Source: Acidiflorens sp963841945
GTDB lineage: Bacteria > Acidobacteriota > Terriglobia > Terriglobales > Acidobacteriaceae
Reading direction: 5' to 3'
NCBI GenBank assembly: GCA_963841945.1
Contig: CAWJFC010000024.1
Span: 1 to 64,000 of the forward strand
Length of the DNA stretch: 64,000 nucleotides
The position numbers and the translations under genes are program-made. Below, piece by piece: positions 17,976-26,851 of this stretch. Numbering within the stretch: the first letter of the stretch is position 1; every line of letters starts with the position of its first letter. The notes under the pieces are model-generated. The model was not told the origin of the DNA. It saw only the letters and a list, made by a program, of their open reading frames with translations, and did no database searches.

Positions 17976-18754
17976 ATGCAAGGGATCGGCAAACAGAATC
18001 TTCGCACACGACAAATGGTGACTCCTGCCTTTCTCTCACACGCGCCATTGCTTCGTTTTTCTTTCCACACCTTGATTCCTGTCATCTTGCTGCTTTTCGC
18101 TTCTCCTTCTCGCGCCGACCTTCACCAGCATCCCGTCCTTCTCCCCGCAAAAGCTGATCCCTCCAAATGTCGCGAGTGCCACAGCGACAAGGCCCCAGGG
18201 AAGTACGTCCACACCGCTATCTCCATGGGCTGCACCACCTGCCACGCGGTCGCTAACGTGAAAGGCGCCACCTACATCACTCTTACCTCTCCTGGCAATC
18301 GACTCTGCTTTACCTGCCATGCCGTGTCCACTGACACCATCCAGCATCCTCCTTACAAGGAGGGCAACTGTATCTTCTGCCACTCTCCCCACGCCAGTAA
18401 TTTCCCAGCCCATCTCTATGCCTCTCCGCAGGATGTCTGCATGGCCTGCCACGTCCGCGGCCTCATGAAGGTGAATCGCAAGGCGCATACCCTCACTCTT
18501 TCTTGGGGAACCACAATTCCGTTCAAGGAAATGGATTCCTGGTTCTACCTGAACCTCAACAAAACTCACCAGCTCAATCACCCTGTCGAAGGACATCCGG
18601 TTTCTGGCCCTAACGTTGCGCTGGGCAAGGACTCCCCTCCCATCACTTACTCACCTGCCACGAGCCTCACCACTCCACCGTTGCCAACCTCATCCTGCCA
18701 AAATACAAAACCGCCACGTCTCTTTGCGAGTCCTGCCACCGCTTTCCCAGTTGA
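17976..18754 (+). pseudogene. Multiheme c-type cytochrome with doubled CXXCH motifs, frameshifted
   Basis: A signal peptide (ILLLFASPSRADLH) is followed by five CXXCH heme sites in frame (CRECH, CTTCH, CFTCH, CIFCH, CMACH). Near 18650 the frame breaks. The remainder of the protein continues in another frame as LTCHEPHHSTVANLILPKY ... CESCHRFPS, ending at TGA 18752-18754. At the break, where a TGC codon completing CLTCH is expected, only two bases are present, so one heme-ligating Cys is also lost. The unshifted frame runs to 18764 as a nonsense tail. The intact protein would be a periplasmic seven-heme carrier of the Paired_CXXCH type. A sequencing error cannot be excluded. Confidence 0.82.
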
Positions 18755-18764
18755 CTGCTGCTAA

Positions 18765-19310
18765 AGACGGAATCGTGGACAATTTAGATCGAGGCATTCT
18801 GCGCCAGCGCCCACCGGACGCGCACCACTGGCGCGGGTCACCTCACCAGAACTCGCCCGGATGCTTTCGGCAGCCCTTCAGCGACCCAAGTTGAATGTGT
18901 TCCTTATTGAACAGAAATGTCTTTCCACAGTGTCTAGCATGTCGTTGTGGATTACCCGCCGTTGATCGGAAGCTACGAAGAAAAAATCGCGGGTGCGAAA
19001 GAGCATTGTGACACTCCGCTTGTTCGTGCGCGCAGGGTCAGGCGACACGGCGGGACTTGGTACGAGGCTGTGAAAGGGAATTCGAACATCATTTTCTTCG
19101 TGCGGACACACTGCTGCAAGCTGCGAAATATCCTGGAACTTTGTTCAGCAGTTGATGAACGACCATGGGTCGATACGCAGTTGATTAACGCCCTGTCGCA
19201 TCGGTCTGCGCTAAGCAGTTGCACCCTGGCGAACTGAGCCGGGGTCCGGCTTCGATGAATTGTCAGGGCGTTCGCCGCTAATGATTTCAAAGCTGTAGGA
19301 GGAGAACAAC
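18765..19310. other. 546-bp stretch without a recognisable gene
   Basis: Open frames on both strands (for example 18947-19237 and 18973-19290) overlap one another and have no family features. The last bases contain GTAGGAGGAG, the ribosome-binding site of the SYLF gene at 19311. Confidence 0.5.
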
Positions 19311-20000
19311 ATGTTGAAACGCATTCTGATCGTCACAACGCTAACTCTGTTCGTAACTCTAACTGCTTTTGCCTCGGACCGCGAGGATGATGTCAGTCGC
19401 ACACAGAAAGCTGCCCAGGTCTTCCAGGAGATCATGAACACCCCGGATCAGAGCATCCCTTCGGACCTTCTGGAATCGGCGAAATGTATCGCCATCATTC
19501 CGGGAGACGTGAAGTTCGCTTTCATATTCGGAGGCAACTACGGCAGGGGACTGGCAACCTGTCGCACCGGCCATGGCTGGAGCGCCCCCCTGTTTTTGGC
19601 TATTGAAGGCGGCAGCGTGGGTTATCAGATCGGGGGTTCTTCCACCGACATCGTGATGCTCTTTATGAACGATCGCGCCTTGCACAGTCTGCTCAGTGAC
19701 AAATTCAAGCTCGGGGCCGACGCTTCTATCGCCGCCGGGCCAGTGGGCCGGAACGCCGCCGCGGGCACCGATCTTAAATTGAATGCGGAGATTCTGTCTT
19801 ACTCGCGTTCCAAAGGTGTTTTTATCGGAGTGAGCCTGAACGGAGCCGTGGTGCAAGCCGACAAAAGTGGAGACAGAGCCATGTATGGTCGCAATGTAAG
19901 CCGCCATGAAATTCTTAGCGGCAAAGTTCCTGTTCCAGAATCGGCGCAGGCGCTGCTGCACGAAGTTGGTGGATATGCCCATGAAGCCAAACTTCAATAG
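19311..20000 (+). CDS. Secreted SYLF (Ysc84-type) lipid-binding domain protein
   Basis: 229 aa. The start is supported by GGAGGAG a few bases upstream. Signal peptide at residues 1-21 (LFVTLTAFA-SD). The rest is one SYLF domain: a helical start (AAQVFQEIMNTPDQSIPSDLL), then IAIIPGDVKFAFIFGGNYGRG, GSVGYQIGGSSTDIVMLF and a C-terminal SYSRSKGVFIGVSLNGAVV. In eukaryotes SYLF domains bind phosphoinositides. The bacterial secreted forms are widespread in Acidobacteria and have no assigned function. It is monocistronic. Confidence 0.9.
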   Translation: MLKRILIVTTLTLFVTLTAFASDREDDVSRTQKAAQVFQEIMNTPDQSIPSDLLESAKCIAIIPGDVKFAFIFGGNYGRGLATCRTGHGWSAPLFLAIEGGSVGYQIGGSSTDIVMLFMNDRALHSLLSDKFKLGADASIAAGPVGRNAAAGTDLKLNAEILSYSRSKGVFIGVSLNGAVVQADKSGDRAMYGRNVSRHEILSGKVPVPESAQALLHEVGGYAHEAKLQ

Positions 20001-20102
20001 TGAACTCCACGCGACGGGAGGGCTCCTATTCCCTGCCGTCAGGCACGCGATACTACAGACACTTGGTAGGTTTTTTCGGAGGTTTGCCTTCGCAATTGAA
20101 GA

Positions 20103-20199
20103 GGTTGGGGGACTGCTCAGCGGAGCAAGAACCCAACCCCTGAGATTGTCGGGAACCTGCGCAAGTGCACGGAACCGACCGGCAGGATTGGTTCCGTGC
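20103..20199. other. Two consecutive hairpins (possible structured RNA)
   Basis: First hairpin: GGTTGGG (20103-20109) pairs with CCCAACC (20132-20138), with an inner GCTC-AGCG-GAGC stem. Second hairpin: GCACGGAACC (20167-20176) pairs perfectly with GGTTCCGTGC (20190-20199). They lie ~100 bases downstream of the SYLF gene. Neither is followed by a T-run, so they are not ordinary terminators. Function unknown. Confidence 0.4.
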
Positions 20200-20595
20200 G
20201 AAAGCATCGACCGAGCGGGAAGAGGTCGGGACATACCGAGACAAGGAAGCTGCTGCTATCCCGAGCGAGTAGGCAACTCCGGTGTTGCAGATTAAGTGGG
20301 TGGAGGCCAACGTGGCAAAAACGTCAGCTGGTCTATCTGAGAATCCAGGTTCGACCGATGACCTTGTTCGTGTTCTCGAAGACAGCGGTTACCCCGTGGA
20401 TGGCTCAAGAGAACAGTTCATCCCTCAACCAGACGTTCTATCTCCAAGCAACGACAGGGGGACGACCGGTGGCGAAGTGGCAGAACAAGACAAAGGTGAA
20501 GGCACCGCTGGGCGAGCTAACGATTAAATCGGTCGAGGTCTACTCCATTCGTCAGGTTGGATCGCCGAAACAGATCAGCGGCCTGCCTGAGGTCC
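20200..20595. other. Unassigned stretch with competing open frames
   Basis: Two overlapping plus-strand frames (20196-20633 and 20282-20527) are open. Neither has a ribosome-binding site nor a recognised family. The longer one runs into the 3' end of zwf. A fragment in it, FYLQATTGGRPVAKWQNK, looks protein-like, so a decayed gene is possible. Confidence 0.35.
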
Positions 20596-21981
20596 TCAAT
20601 TGGGGTTGTGCCAGGATCCGTCTGGCGCGATGAGTGCATCAGCCTGTTTCGGCCCCCAGCTGTGGCGCTGGTACGGGCGAACCCGGCGGTGGTGCTTGAG
20701 TACCGGATCAACCACTGCCCAGGCGGCCTCAACCGCGTCCTCACGGGTAAATAGCGCTCCATCGCCGATCATAGCGTCGCCCAAGAGCCGCTGGTAAGGC
20801 GTTTCCTCACCGTCCTGTTCTTCGAGCAGGTAGAGCTCTTGCTGGTCCCCGACGAACTCCTTCCCTGCGAGCTTGACGCGAGCGGCGAGAGCGATGGCCG
20901 AGTTGGGGGACAGCCGGAAGCGCACGTAGTTAGCCCGGCCGGATTTTGAATTTGGCGCCGAGTCAGCGAAAAGCCTTTGTGGTGGCGGCTTCAGCTCCAC
21001 CAGGATCTCGGTCGCGGTATCGGCCAGGTATTTGCCAGAGCGCACGTACCACGGCACCCCCTCCCAGCGCCATGAGTCGATGAAAAGCCGTAGGGCACAG
21101 AAAGTCTCGACGTCGGAGTTCTTCGCCACGTCTGGCTCCTTCCGGTAGCCAGCGTACTGCCCGCGCACCAAGTCGTCGGGCTTCAGCGGGCGCATGGCTT
21201 GAAAGACCTTGGCTTTCTCGTTCTGCACGGCTCCAAAGTCCCTACCGGATGGCGGTTCCATGGCAAGCAGCGCGATGATTTGGAATAAGTGGTTCTCGAC
21301 CACGTCGCGCAGACAGCCGGCAGTTTCGTAAAACGCGCCCCGCTTCCCGACGCCGAAATCCTCGGATAGGGTTATTTGGACACTGGCTACGTAGTTGCGA
21401 TTCCAGATGGGTTCCAGGAAAGAATTGGCGAAGCGGAAATAGAGGATATTCATGATCGCCTCCTTCCCGAGAAAGTGGTCAATGCGGAAGATCGAGTCTT
21501 CCGGGAACACCGAGTGCGCGACGCGATTGAGCTCCTGCGCCGAGGCCAGGTCGCGCCCGAACGGCTTTTCGACAATGACGCGAGCATGCTCGGCCAGGTT
21601 CGCGGTGCCGAGTGCTTTAATCACTGTCTCGAAGAGCGAAGGCGGGATAGCGAGGTAGTGTGCTGGGCACCGAGCGCTACCCAGTTCTTTTCTTATTGCG
21701 GCGAACGTGCCCGGATCTTTGTAATCGCCGCTCACGTACCTGAATAGGGACAGAAGACGGTGGAAAGCGCGCATGTCATTGATCCCACCCGATCGCTGGA
21801 TACTGTCGGTCACGCGCTTGTGCAGACGATCGATACTCCACTTGGGGAAGGCGACACCGATCACCGGGACTTTGAGGACATTACCTTTCACCATGGCATA
21901 GAGTGCCGGGAAGATCATCTTGTGGGCGAGATCGCCCGTCACACCGAAGAGCACCAAGGCGTCGGAACGTGATGCCGTCAT
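20596..21981 (-). CDS. zwf: Glucose-6-phosphate 1-dehydrogenase
   Basis: 461 aa, close to family length. It oxidises glucose-6-phosphate to 6-phosphogluconolactone with NADP+, the entry step of the oxidative pentose phosphate pathway (cytosol). The N-terminal nucleotide-binding motif is LFGVTGDLAHKMIFPAL (variant of GASGDLTKRKL). EKPFGRDLASAQEL and the active-site signature RIDHFLGKE (residues ~173-181) are intact, as is the C-terminal dimer half (RSGKYL, EILVELKPPP). AAGGA precedes the ATG. A decayed rpiB end lies just upstream on the same strand, suggesting a former pentose-phosphate gene group. Confidence 0.95.
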   Translation of the reverse strand: MTASRSDALVLFGVTGDLAHKMIFPALYAMVKGNVLKVPVIGVAFPKWSIDRLHKRVTDSIQRSGGINDMRAFHRLLSLFRYVSGDYKDPGTFAAIRKELGSARCPAHYLAIPPSLFETVIKALGTANLAEHARVIVEKPFGRDLASAQELNRVAHSVFPEDSIFRIDHFLGKEAIMNILYFRFANSFLEPIWNRNYVASVQITLSEDFGVGKRGAFYETAGCLRDVVENHLFQIIALLAMEPPSGRDFGAVQNEKAKVFQAMRPLKPDDLVRGQYAGYRKEPDVAKNSDVETFCALRLFIDSWRWEGVPWYVRSGKYLADTATEILVELKPPPQRLFADSAPNSKSGRANYVRFRLSPNSAIALAARVKLAGKEFVGDQQELYLLEEQDGEETPYQRLLGDAMIGDGALFTREDAVEAAWAVVDPVLKHHRRVRPYQRHSWGPKQADALIAPDGSWHNPN

Positions 21982-22120
21982 CGGGCGTGTCCTTTCTTGG
22001 CGGTCTCTGGCTCACGGCCTTCGAACCCTACTGATCGGAGTCGTGAATCTTCTCGCATAGGCCAATACATCTCCAATGATCCTTTCACGCTCCTACCCCC
22101 TGGTTCTCCAGGGCGCGCAC

Positions 22121-22237
22121 TTAATCCAGTCGGCGTTGGTGTCGTAGAGCGTCGCTGAACTGAGAGGTCAGAAAGGTTTCGATCAGTTCCCATGCGAGTC
22201 CCGATTCGACCACTTTTCCGCCCAGACAGAAGCACAT
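22121..22237 (-). pseudogene. rpiB: Ribose-5-phosphate isomerase B C-terminal fragment
   Basis: Read on the minus strand, 38 codons end at TAA 22121: CLGGKVVESGLAWELIETFL followed by QFSDALRHQRRLD. This matches the conserved RpiB C-terminus (CLGxxVxGxxLAWxLVxxFLxxxFSGxERHxRR). An extra base near 22228 shifts the frame relative to the preceding DVL codons, and no upstream body of the gene is present. It is therefore a truncated, frameshifted remnant. It lies next to zwf and on the same strand. Confidence 0.65.
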
Positions 22238-22404
22238 CAATTACCCCTAACGAATATGACAGCGCTCCAAAAAGAAAAACTGTTCTATATTGCACAGGTG
22301 TCGGAGGTGGATCCACGCTCGTTCCTAATGTCGGCATCCTATTGATGATTGAAAGAGGCTCACGCGAGAATGCTTCGCTTCCTGGACGCGCTGTGCAAAG
22401 CACT

Positions 22405-22577
22405 TTCAAGGCCGGAATTACCGGCTGGGCCCAGGTCAACGGTTGGCGGGCGATACCTCCGTCGCCAAGCGTGTTGAGTATGATCTGTATTACTTGCGCA
22501 ACTGGAGCATGACCTTCGATCTCCAGATTATCGCCATCACGTTGCTGAATATGTTCAACAGCAGGAACGCATACTAA
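22405..22577 (+). pseudogene. Bacterial sugar transferase C-terminal fragment (WbaP/EpsE type)
   Basis: FKAGITGWAQVNGWR is the invariant signature of polyprenyl-phosphate hexose-1-phosphate transferases. It breaks at a G-run at ~22444-22450, where tggcggg lacks one G. In the next frame the protein continues as GDTSVAKRVEYDLYYLRNW, then SMTFDLQIIAIT, to TAA 22575-22577. The upstream catalytic portion is missing. It is a dead fragment of a lipid-linked glycan initiating enzyme. Confidence 0.75.
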
Positions 22578-22631
22578 TAACGATCCAGCGTGCCCTTCAA
22601 TCGCAGCCCCAAGCGGTGGTAAACTCTCCCG

Positions 22632-23132
22632 ATGGCGACCAGAAAGAAAGCGACAAAAAAGTCTCCCGCGAAGAATCCGCGTGCTGCAAAAAAAGCCGCG
22701 AAGAGAACAGCAAAGCGGGTTCCCAAAAAGTCCGCGAAGAAATCCGCGCCGCGTAAGGGCGCGCCCAAGCGCAAAGCTATCTCAATCGCCCACAAAGCGT
22801 CCGCGCCTCCGGCGACAGCAAAGACAAAGGTAAAGACGAAAACGAACGCGAAGCCGAAAGCAAAAACAAAAGCGGCAAAAAGACGAGTCCCCGATTTCAC
22901 CTATCCCGCCGCGCGACTATCGAAGCCTCTCGCCTCGGACGGCGATTCGCAAGGTCTGTCGGTCGCCGAACTCGTCGATTCTGAAAGCGTTAGTGAATTG
23001 GTCGATGAAGGAAACGCCTTCGAAGCGGGCGTCATTAGCGGCGTAGAACGAGCCGACGATAGCGACAAAGAAGTTCGCACCCGCGAGGTGCCGGAAGACG
23101 ATGTTCCCGAAGAATATCTCGACCAGGATTAG
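22632..23132 (+). CDS. Histone H1-like basic protein with acidic C-terminal domain
   Basis: 166 aa in two halves. Residues 1-87 are almost entirely Lys/Ala/Arg/Pro with repeated AKK, SAKK and KTK blocks, like bacterial histone H1/AlgP-type DNA-binding tails. Residues ~90-166 are acidic (LVDSESVSELVDEGNAFEAG ... EVPEDDVPEEYLDQD) and look like a separate folded domain. Such proteins are predicted to bind DNA or RNA non-specifically; the acidic half could be a self-neutralising or partner-binding domain. There is no strong ribosome-binding site. The repeats could raise recombination or slippage rates, but the frame is intact. Confidence 0.75.
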   Translation: MATRKKATKKSPAKNPRAAKKAAKRTAKRVPKKSAKKSAPRKGAPKRKAISIAHKASAPPATAKTKVKTKTNAKPKAKTKAAKRRVPDFTYPAARLSKPLASDGDSQGLSVAELVDSESVSELVDEGNAFEAGVISGVERADDSDKEVRTREVPEDDVPEEYLDQD

Positions 23133-23224
23133 CCGCAAGTCTCGATCAAGACTAGACACCAACTCATAAGACGAAACTGCGCTCTCGCAAATCAAGCCCA
23201 GTGCGCTAACCGCTCCCGTTGTCT

Positions 23225-23692
23225 TCACAGCCCCAGCGCGCTCAATCCTGCATGATCATCGGGCCGTCGTCCCAGCGGCCAATGATATTTGCGTTCCGCT
23301 TCTTGGATCGGCAAGTCATTGATGCTCGCAATCCGCAGCCGCATCAGTCCATTTTCGTCAAATTCCCAATTTTCGTTTCCATATGAACGAAACCAGTGCC
23401 CCGAATCGTCATGCCACTCATACGCAAAGCGCACCGAAATGCGATTCTCGCGAAAAGCCCACAGCTCTTTGATCAGCCGGTAATCCAGTTCACGCGCCCA
23501 CTTGCGCTGTAAGAAAGCAACAATCGCCGGCCGGCCCGCAATAAATTCCGCTCGGTTCCTCCAACGCGAATCGGGCGAGTACGCCAGTGAAACGCGTTCC
23601 GGATCGCGGGAATTCCATGCATCCTCCGCCATACGAACCTTCTGTCCGGCAGACATTTCATCAAAGGGCGGCAAGGGTGGTCGTGTCGACAT
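23225..23692 (-). CDS. DUF1348 / NTF2-like (SnoaL-fold) protein
   Basis: 155 aa from the ATG at 23692 (MSTRPPLPPFDEMSA); frames upstream lack support. It has the DUF1348 signature of the NTF2-like superfamily: AEDAWNSRDPERVSLAYSPD, SRWRNRAEFIAGR, KWARELDYRLIKELWAF and RSYGNENWEFDENGLM. It is a small cone-shaped alpha+beta fold with a pocket; function is not established for the family. It is cytosolic, with no signal peptide. It appears to be single. Confidence 0.85.
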   Translation of the reverse strand: MSTRPPLPPFDEMSAGQKVRMAEDAWNSRDPERVSLAYSPDSRWRNRAEFIAGRPAIVAFLQRKWARELDYRLIKELWAFRENRISVRFAYEWHDDSGHWFRSYGNENWEFDENGLMRLRIASINDLPIQEAERKYHWPLGRRPDDHAGLSALGL

Positions 23693-23830
23693 AAGTTCTC
23701 TCACAATTCCGTGTTGGTTCAGTTTCACACCTGAACACAATAGAAACCGAAGACCGGATCACAAACGCAGATCAAGTCCTCTGTTGCGCTATAGATTGTT
23801 CTCAAGCCCGTCCGGTTACAACGGGTCCAT

Positions 23831-24631
23831 TCAAGTCCGGCACAGAAAGTAGAGCCAGTCTTCCGTATTCGCTCGCAACTCCTCCGGAGCCCCAATCGCC
23901 TCGCCCGTCCGCAGTGAAAAAATCTCAATGTCGCCAAATCCAGCCCGCCTCAGCTCCTCCTCGGCTGCTTCCGGAGTCATGTAGTGCGTTCGCAGCCGAT
24001 AGCCCAATGCGCCGTCGTAAACCTCGCAATACCCATCCGTCCCAATTCCCGCGCCAGGATTTCCCATGCCTCGATTGCCCGCGCCGCGGTTGTGCCAGAA
24101 AAACCGCGCCATCCACAGCATTCGCGAGGCCAGCGCTCTCCCCCGAAGGCCACGCTCAATCCGCAGCCGCGATCGCAGACTGTTCAAATTGTGCGTTGAG
24201 AGCGCAAATCGCCCACCGCGTCCCAGCACCCGTCGAATCTCCGCCAACGCCTCACGCCTGCCGTCATGTGGAATGTAATCCAGCCCGTTATAGCTGAAGA
24301 GGACGAAATCAAAACTGCCATCGCCAAACGCCGGCAGCGAGCGCACATCCTCCACCTGAAAAGTAAGCTGCCCGGGAGTCTCCTCAAATCGCTCCCGGCA
24401 AGCCGCAATCATCGTCTCCGAATAGTCGATCCCCACGTAACTGCCCACGAGCGGCGCAAAGTGCACCGTTGTTCGTCCCCCGCCCACTCCCACATCAAGC
24501 ATCCGCGCCCCGCCCAACTCACCCTTCAGAGCTTTCAATATGGCAGCCTCCGGGGGCTGCAACGTCTCATCCCGGCCATACCGCCGCGCCAGTTCGCCGG
24601 ACTCGTAAACGTCCTTGTTATCGGGTTTCAT
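23831..24631 (-). CDS. Class I SAM-dependent methyltransferase
   Basis: 266 aa. The SAM-binding motif I LDVGVGGGRTT lies at ~42-52, the acidic motif II GIDYSETMI at ~67, VRSLPAFGDGSFDFVLFSYN at ~95 and LAEIRRVLGRGGRFALSTHN at ~130, giving the complete Rossmann core. The middle/C-terminal insertion carries a Gly-rich stretch (NRGAGNRGMGNPGAGIG). Substrate unknown. It is on the same strand as the ACP/ligase/SDR operon but separated from it by 142 bases, so it may or may not belong to that pathway. Confidence 0.88.
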   Translation of the reverse strand: MKPDNKDVYESGELARRYGRDETLQPPEAAILKALKGELGGARMLDVGVGGGRTTVHFAPLVGSYVGIDYSETMIAACRERFEETPGQLTFQVEDVRSLPAFGDGSFDFVLFSYNGLDYIPHDGRREALAEIRRVLGRGGRFALSTHNLNSLRSRLRIERGLRGRALASRMLWMARFFWHNRGAGNRGMGNPGAGIGTDGYCEVYDGALGYRLRTHYMTPEAAEEELRRAGFGDIEIFSLRTGEAIGAPEELRANTEDWLYFLCRT

Positions 24632-24773
24632 TGTCCCCGCTCTTCAACCAAATATCAGACTTTGCCAGAGCAACTCATACAGGTGCGCCTCTGGAGTCTG
24701 GGGAAAGGATCAAGCAAACATCCGTGAACAGGACAATATAGTGCTTCCGCCAGGCGACGAACCGTCTCACATT

Positions 24774-25511
24774 CTAAGACGACAGCCCGCCGTCGATGCA
24801 GATCGTCTGTCCCGTGATAAACCTGGCGCCCTCGCTCAGCAGGAAAAGTAGAATCGGACACACGTCGTCCACAGTGCCGAGGCGCCGCATTGGCGTTCGT
24901 TTTGCAATCTGCGCAAGTTGCTCTTCGGAAAGCGTGCTCGATAGTTCCGTCTTCAGGTAGCCGGGTGCGATCGAGTTCACCGTGATCGACCGCCGGCCCA
25001 CCTCTCTGGCCAGCGCGCGCGACATTCCATCCATTCCTGCCTTTGACGCGGAGTACGCCGCCAGTCCGCTATATCCTCGCGTGCCGATAATCGAACTGAT
25101 GTTGATGATTCGACCGCCAGTCTCTTGTCGCAAAAGAATCCGTAGGCACGCACGCGCCATCTGCAAAGCTCCGCTCAGGTTCACTTGCAGGGTGCGTTCG
25201 ATCTCGACCACCGGGAATGTTGCCAGAACTCCTTCCCTCGCGATTCCTGCATTGTTGACCAACCCGTAAAACGAGCCGCGCTGCGCGGCCCACTCCGCCG
25301 CAGCCTCGGTGAAATCTTCCGCGCCATCCTTGCCCACCTCAAAGGGCATCCACTTAAGCTGTTCCTTCCATCTCGCTTCTTCGAGCAGCGCCTGCAGCGC
25401 CGTGGACGTATTGCGGCTGCACGTCACCACGCTATACCCGCCGTCCAGCAAGGCTCGGACAATTGCCAAGCCCAAGCCCCGGCTGCCGCCTGTAACCAGA
25501 ACAGTTTTCAC
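24774..25511 (-). CDS. SDR-family reductase, FabG-like (third gene of ACP operon)
   Basis: 245 aa from GTG 25511, which overlaps the stop of the AMP-ligase (GTGA). The longer frame to 25610 would overlap that gene by 100 bases. Rossmann motif TGGSRGLGLAIVRALL, NNAG at ~86, catalytic Ser in INISSIIG, YSASKAG (Tyr-x3-Lys) and C-terminal TGQTICIDGG are all present. It is an NAD(P)H-dependent oxidoreductase, most like 3-oxoacyl-ACP reductases. Cotranscription with an acyl carrier protein and an AMP-forming ligase suggests it reduces a carrier-bound acyl substrate; that is an inference from context. Confidence 0.9.
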   Translation of the reverse strand: MKTVLVTGGSRGLGLAIVRALLDGGYSVVTCSRNTSTALQALLEEARWKEQLKWMPFEVGKDGAEDFTEAAAEWAAQRGSFYGLVNNAGIAREGVLATFPVVEIERTLQVNLSGALQMARACLRILLRQETGGRIINISSIIGTRGYSGLAAYSASKAGMDGMSRALAREVGRRSITVNSIAPGYLKTELSSTLSEEQLAQIAKRTPMRRLGTVDDVCPILLFLLSEGARFITGQTICIDGGLSS

Positions 25512-26851
25512 AATGAGGATTGAATGGTCGTGCTCTTCTTCCCGCTTGGTGACAGCGGCACATCCGCCCGGAAACGGAGGATTCTCGGAATCTGATGATT
25601 TGCCAGACAACCGCGGATGTGCGAGAAAATCTGTTCCCGCAGTCGTTCGGTATCGCTTCCTTCGGCTGGCACCACTTCCGCGAATACCATCTGGCCCGAA
25701 AGTGGACTCGGCACTCCGCTCACGATCGCCTCGGCTACGCCGGGAACCTCCAGAATCGCTCGCTCTACTTCCTCCGGCAAAGTCTTTGCCCCTCCAACAT
25801 TGATCCTGCGGTCTCGTCGGCCCATGAAAAGAACCCGCTCCGCAACGATCCGGACAACATCACCAGTGTCGATCCAGACCGGCACGCGGTCGCCCCCGGC
25901 ATAAGCGATCATCGCCCGGGGACTTCTCACGTGCAGCACATCTTCCACAATCTTAAAACGTACGTCTTCAACCCCGCTCTCGATCCAGCTTTTCGGGAAG
26001 CCCGCCAAGCGGTCGCTCACGCTGAACAGCGCGCCCGTTTCGGTGGCCGCATAAATGTGAGAAATCCGTGCCCCAGGAAAATGATTGCGAGCGGCGTCCA
26101 GTACTTTCTGGTCGGCGATCTCTCCTCCCAGCGTAATCTGCCGGAGGTGAGGCAGCACGCTCTCATGAGCGCCCGCGGCAATCAGGCCGCGCAAGAATGT
26201 CGGCGTGCAACTCAAATGGGTTACACGTTGCCTCGCGCCGATGGCGAGGGTCTCCCTTTGCGTACGGGAGGCCCGGACGATCGTGTCACCCGCGATTGCT
26301 GCCGTAAGCAGTACCTGGATTCCAGCGAAACTGGTGGGAAGATAGGTCAGCAACCAAACCTTCTCAGTCCCCGCCTTGCAGCTTCGGATTCGTGCAAAAA
26401 GCGTTTGCCAACGATGACGCGCGATCTTTGGTGTTCCGCTGGTTCCGGACGTGAGCAACAAAACTTCGCCGCCCGTACCTTGATTTCCGCCATTTCGGGA
26501 AACGGCAGGCCGGTCAAAGGCTGTGCGGTCAAGAAGAGTCACGCTGCCCGATCGAATCGTCGCAATAGCACCCACCGCTTCTGCTAGTGCGGGAACTTCG
26601 CGCGCCAGATGCTCTGGGACGAATAAAACCGAGACATTGAGTTCCGCGGGCAGGCATAGACACGTCAAAACGTCCTGAGCTTCAGTGCTCGCGCAAATGA
26701 CGCAGGAACCGGCATACTCCGCAACGGCTCGGCGTATCGTTTCGAATCGCCTCAATAGGTCCGCGCCGCTAAAACACTTTTCACCATCGATCAAGAGAAC
26801 GCGGTCCGCCGCATGCCGAAAGGTATCGCTAAGAAGAGGGCTAGGCAGCAT
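25508..26851 (-). CDS. AMP-forming acyl/aryl ligase (ANL superfamily)
   Basis: 447 aa from ATG 26851, overlapping the ACP gene end by 11 bases. The ATP-binding P-loop-like motif LLLTSGTSGTPKIARH lies at ~133, the ATETGALF motif (ANL YxxTE) at ~260, VWIDTGDVVRI at ~322 and MGRRDRRINVGGAKTLPEEVE at ~338. The C-terminal catalytic Lys sits in LSPSGKKST. It activates a carboxylate as acyl-adenylate and should pass it to CoA or, given the next gene, to the phosphopantetheine arm of the ACP. It is shorter than typical fatty acyl-CoA ligases and lacks a leading membrane segment. Substrate unknown. Confidence 0.9.
   Translation of the reverse strand: MLPSPLLSDTFRHAADRVLLIDGEKCFSGADLLRRFETIRRAVAEYAGSCVICASTEAQDVLTCLCLPAELNVSVLFVPEHLAREVPALAEAVGAIATIRSGSVTLLDRTAFDRPAVSRNGGNQGTGGEVLLLTSGTSGTPKIARHRWQTLFARIRSCKAGTEKVWLLTYLPTSFAGIQVLLTAAIAGDTIVRASRTQRETLAIGARQRVTHLSCTPTFLRGLIAAGAHESVLPHLRQITLGGEIADQKVLDAARNHFPGARISHIYAATETGALFSVSDRLAGFPKSWIESGVEDVRFKIVEDVLHVRSPRAMIAYAGGDRVPVWIDTGDVVRIVAERVLFMGRRDRRINVGGAKTLPEEVERAILEVPGVAEAIVSGVPSPLSGQMVFAEVVPAEGSDTERLREQIFSHIRGCLANHQIPRILRFRADVPLSPSGKKSTTIQSSL

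Noticed and set aside
22650..22890. Simple-sequence DNA repeat
   Set aside because: The AAG/GCG-rich tract codes for the Lys/Ala-rich tail of the histone-like protein in an intact frame.
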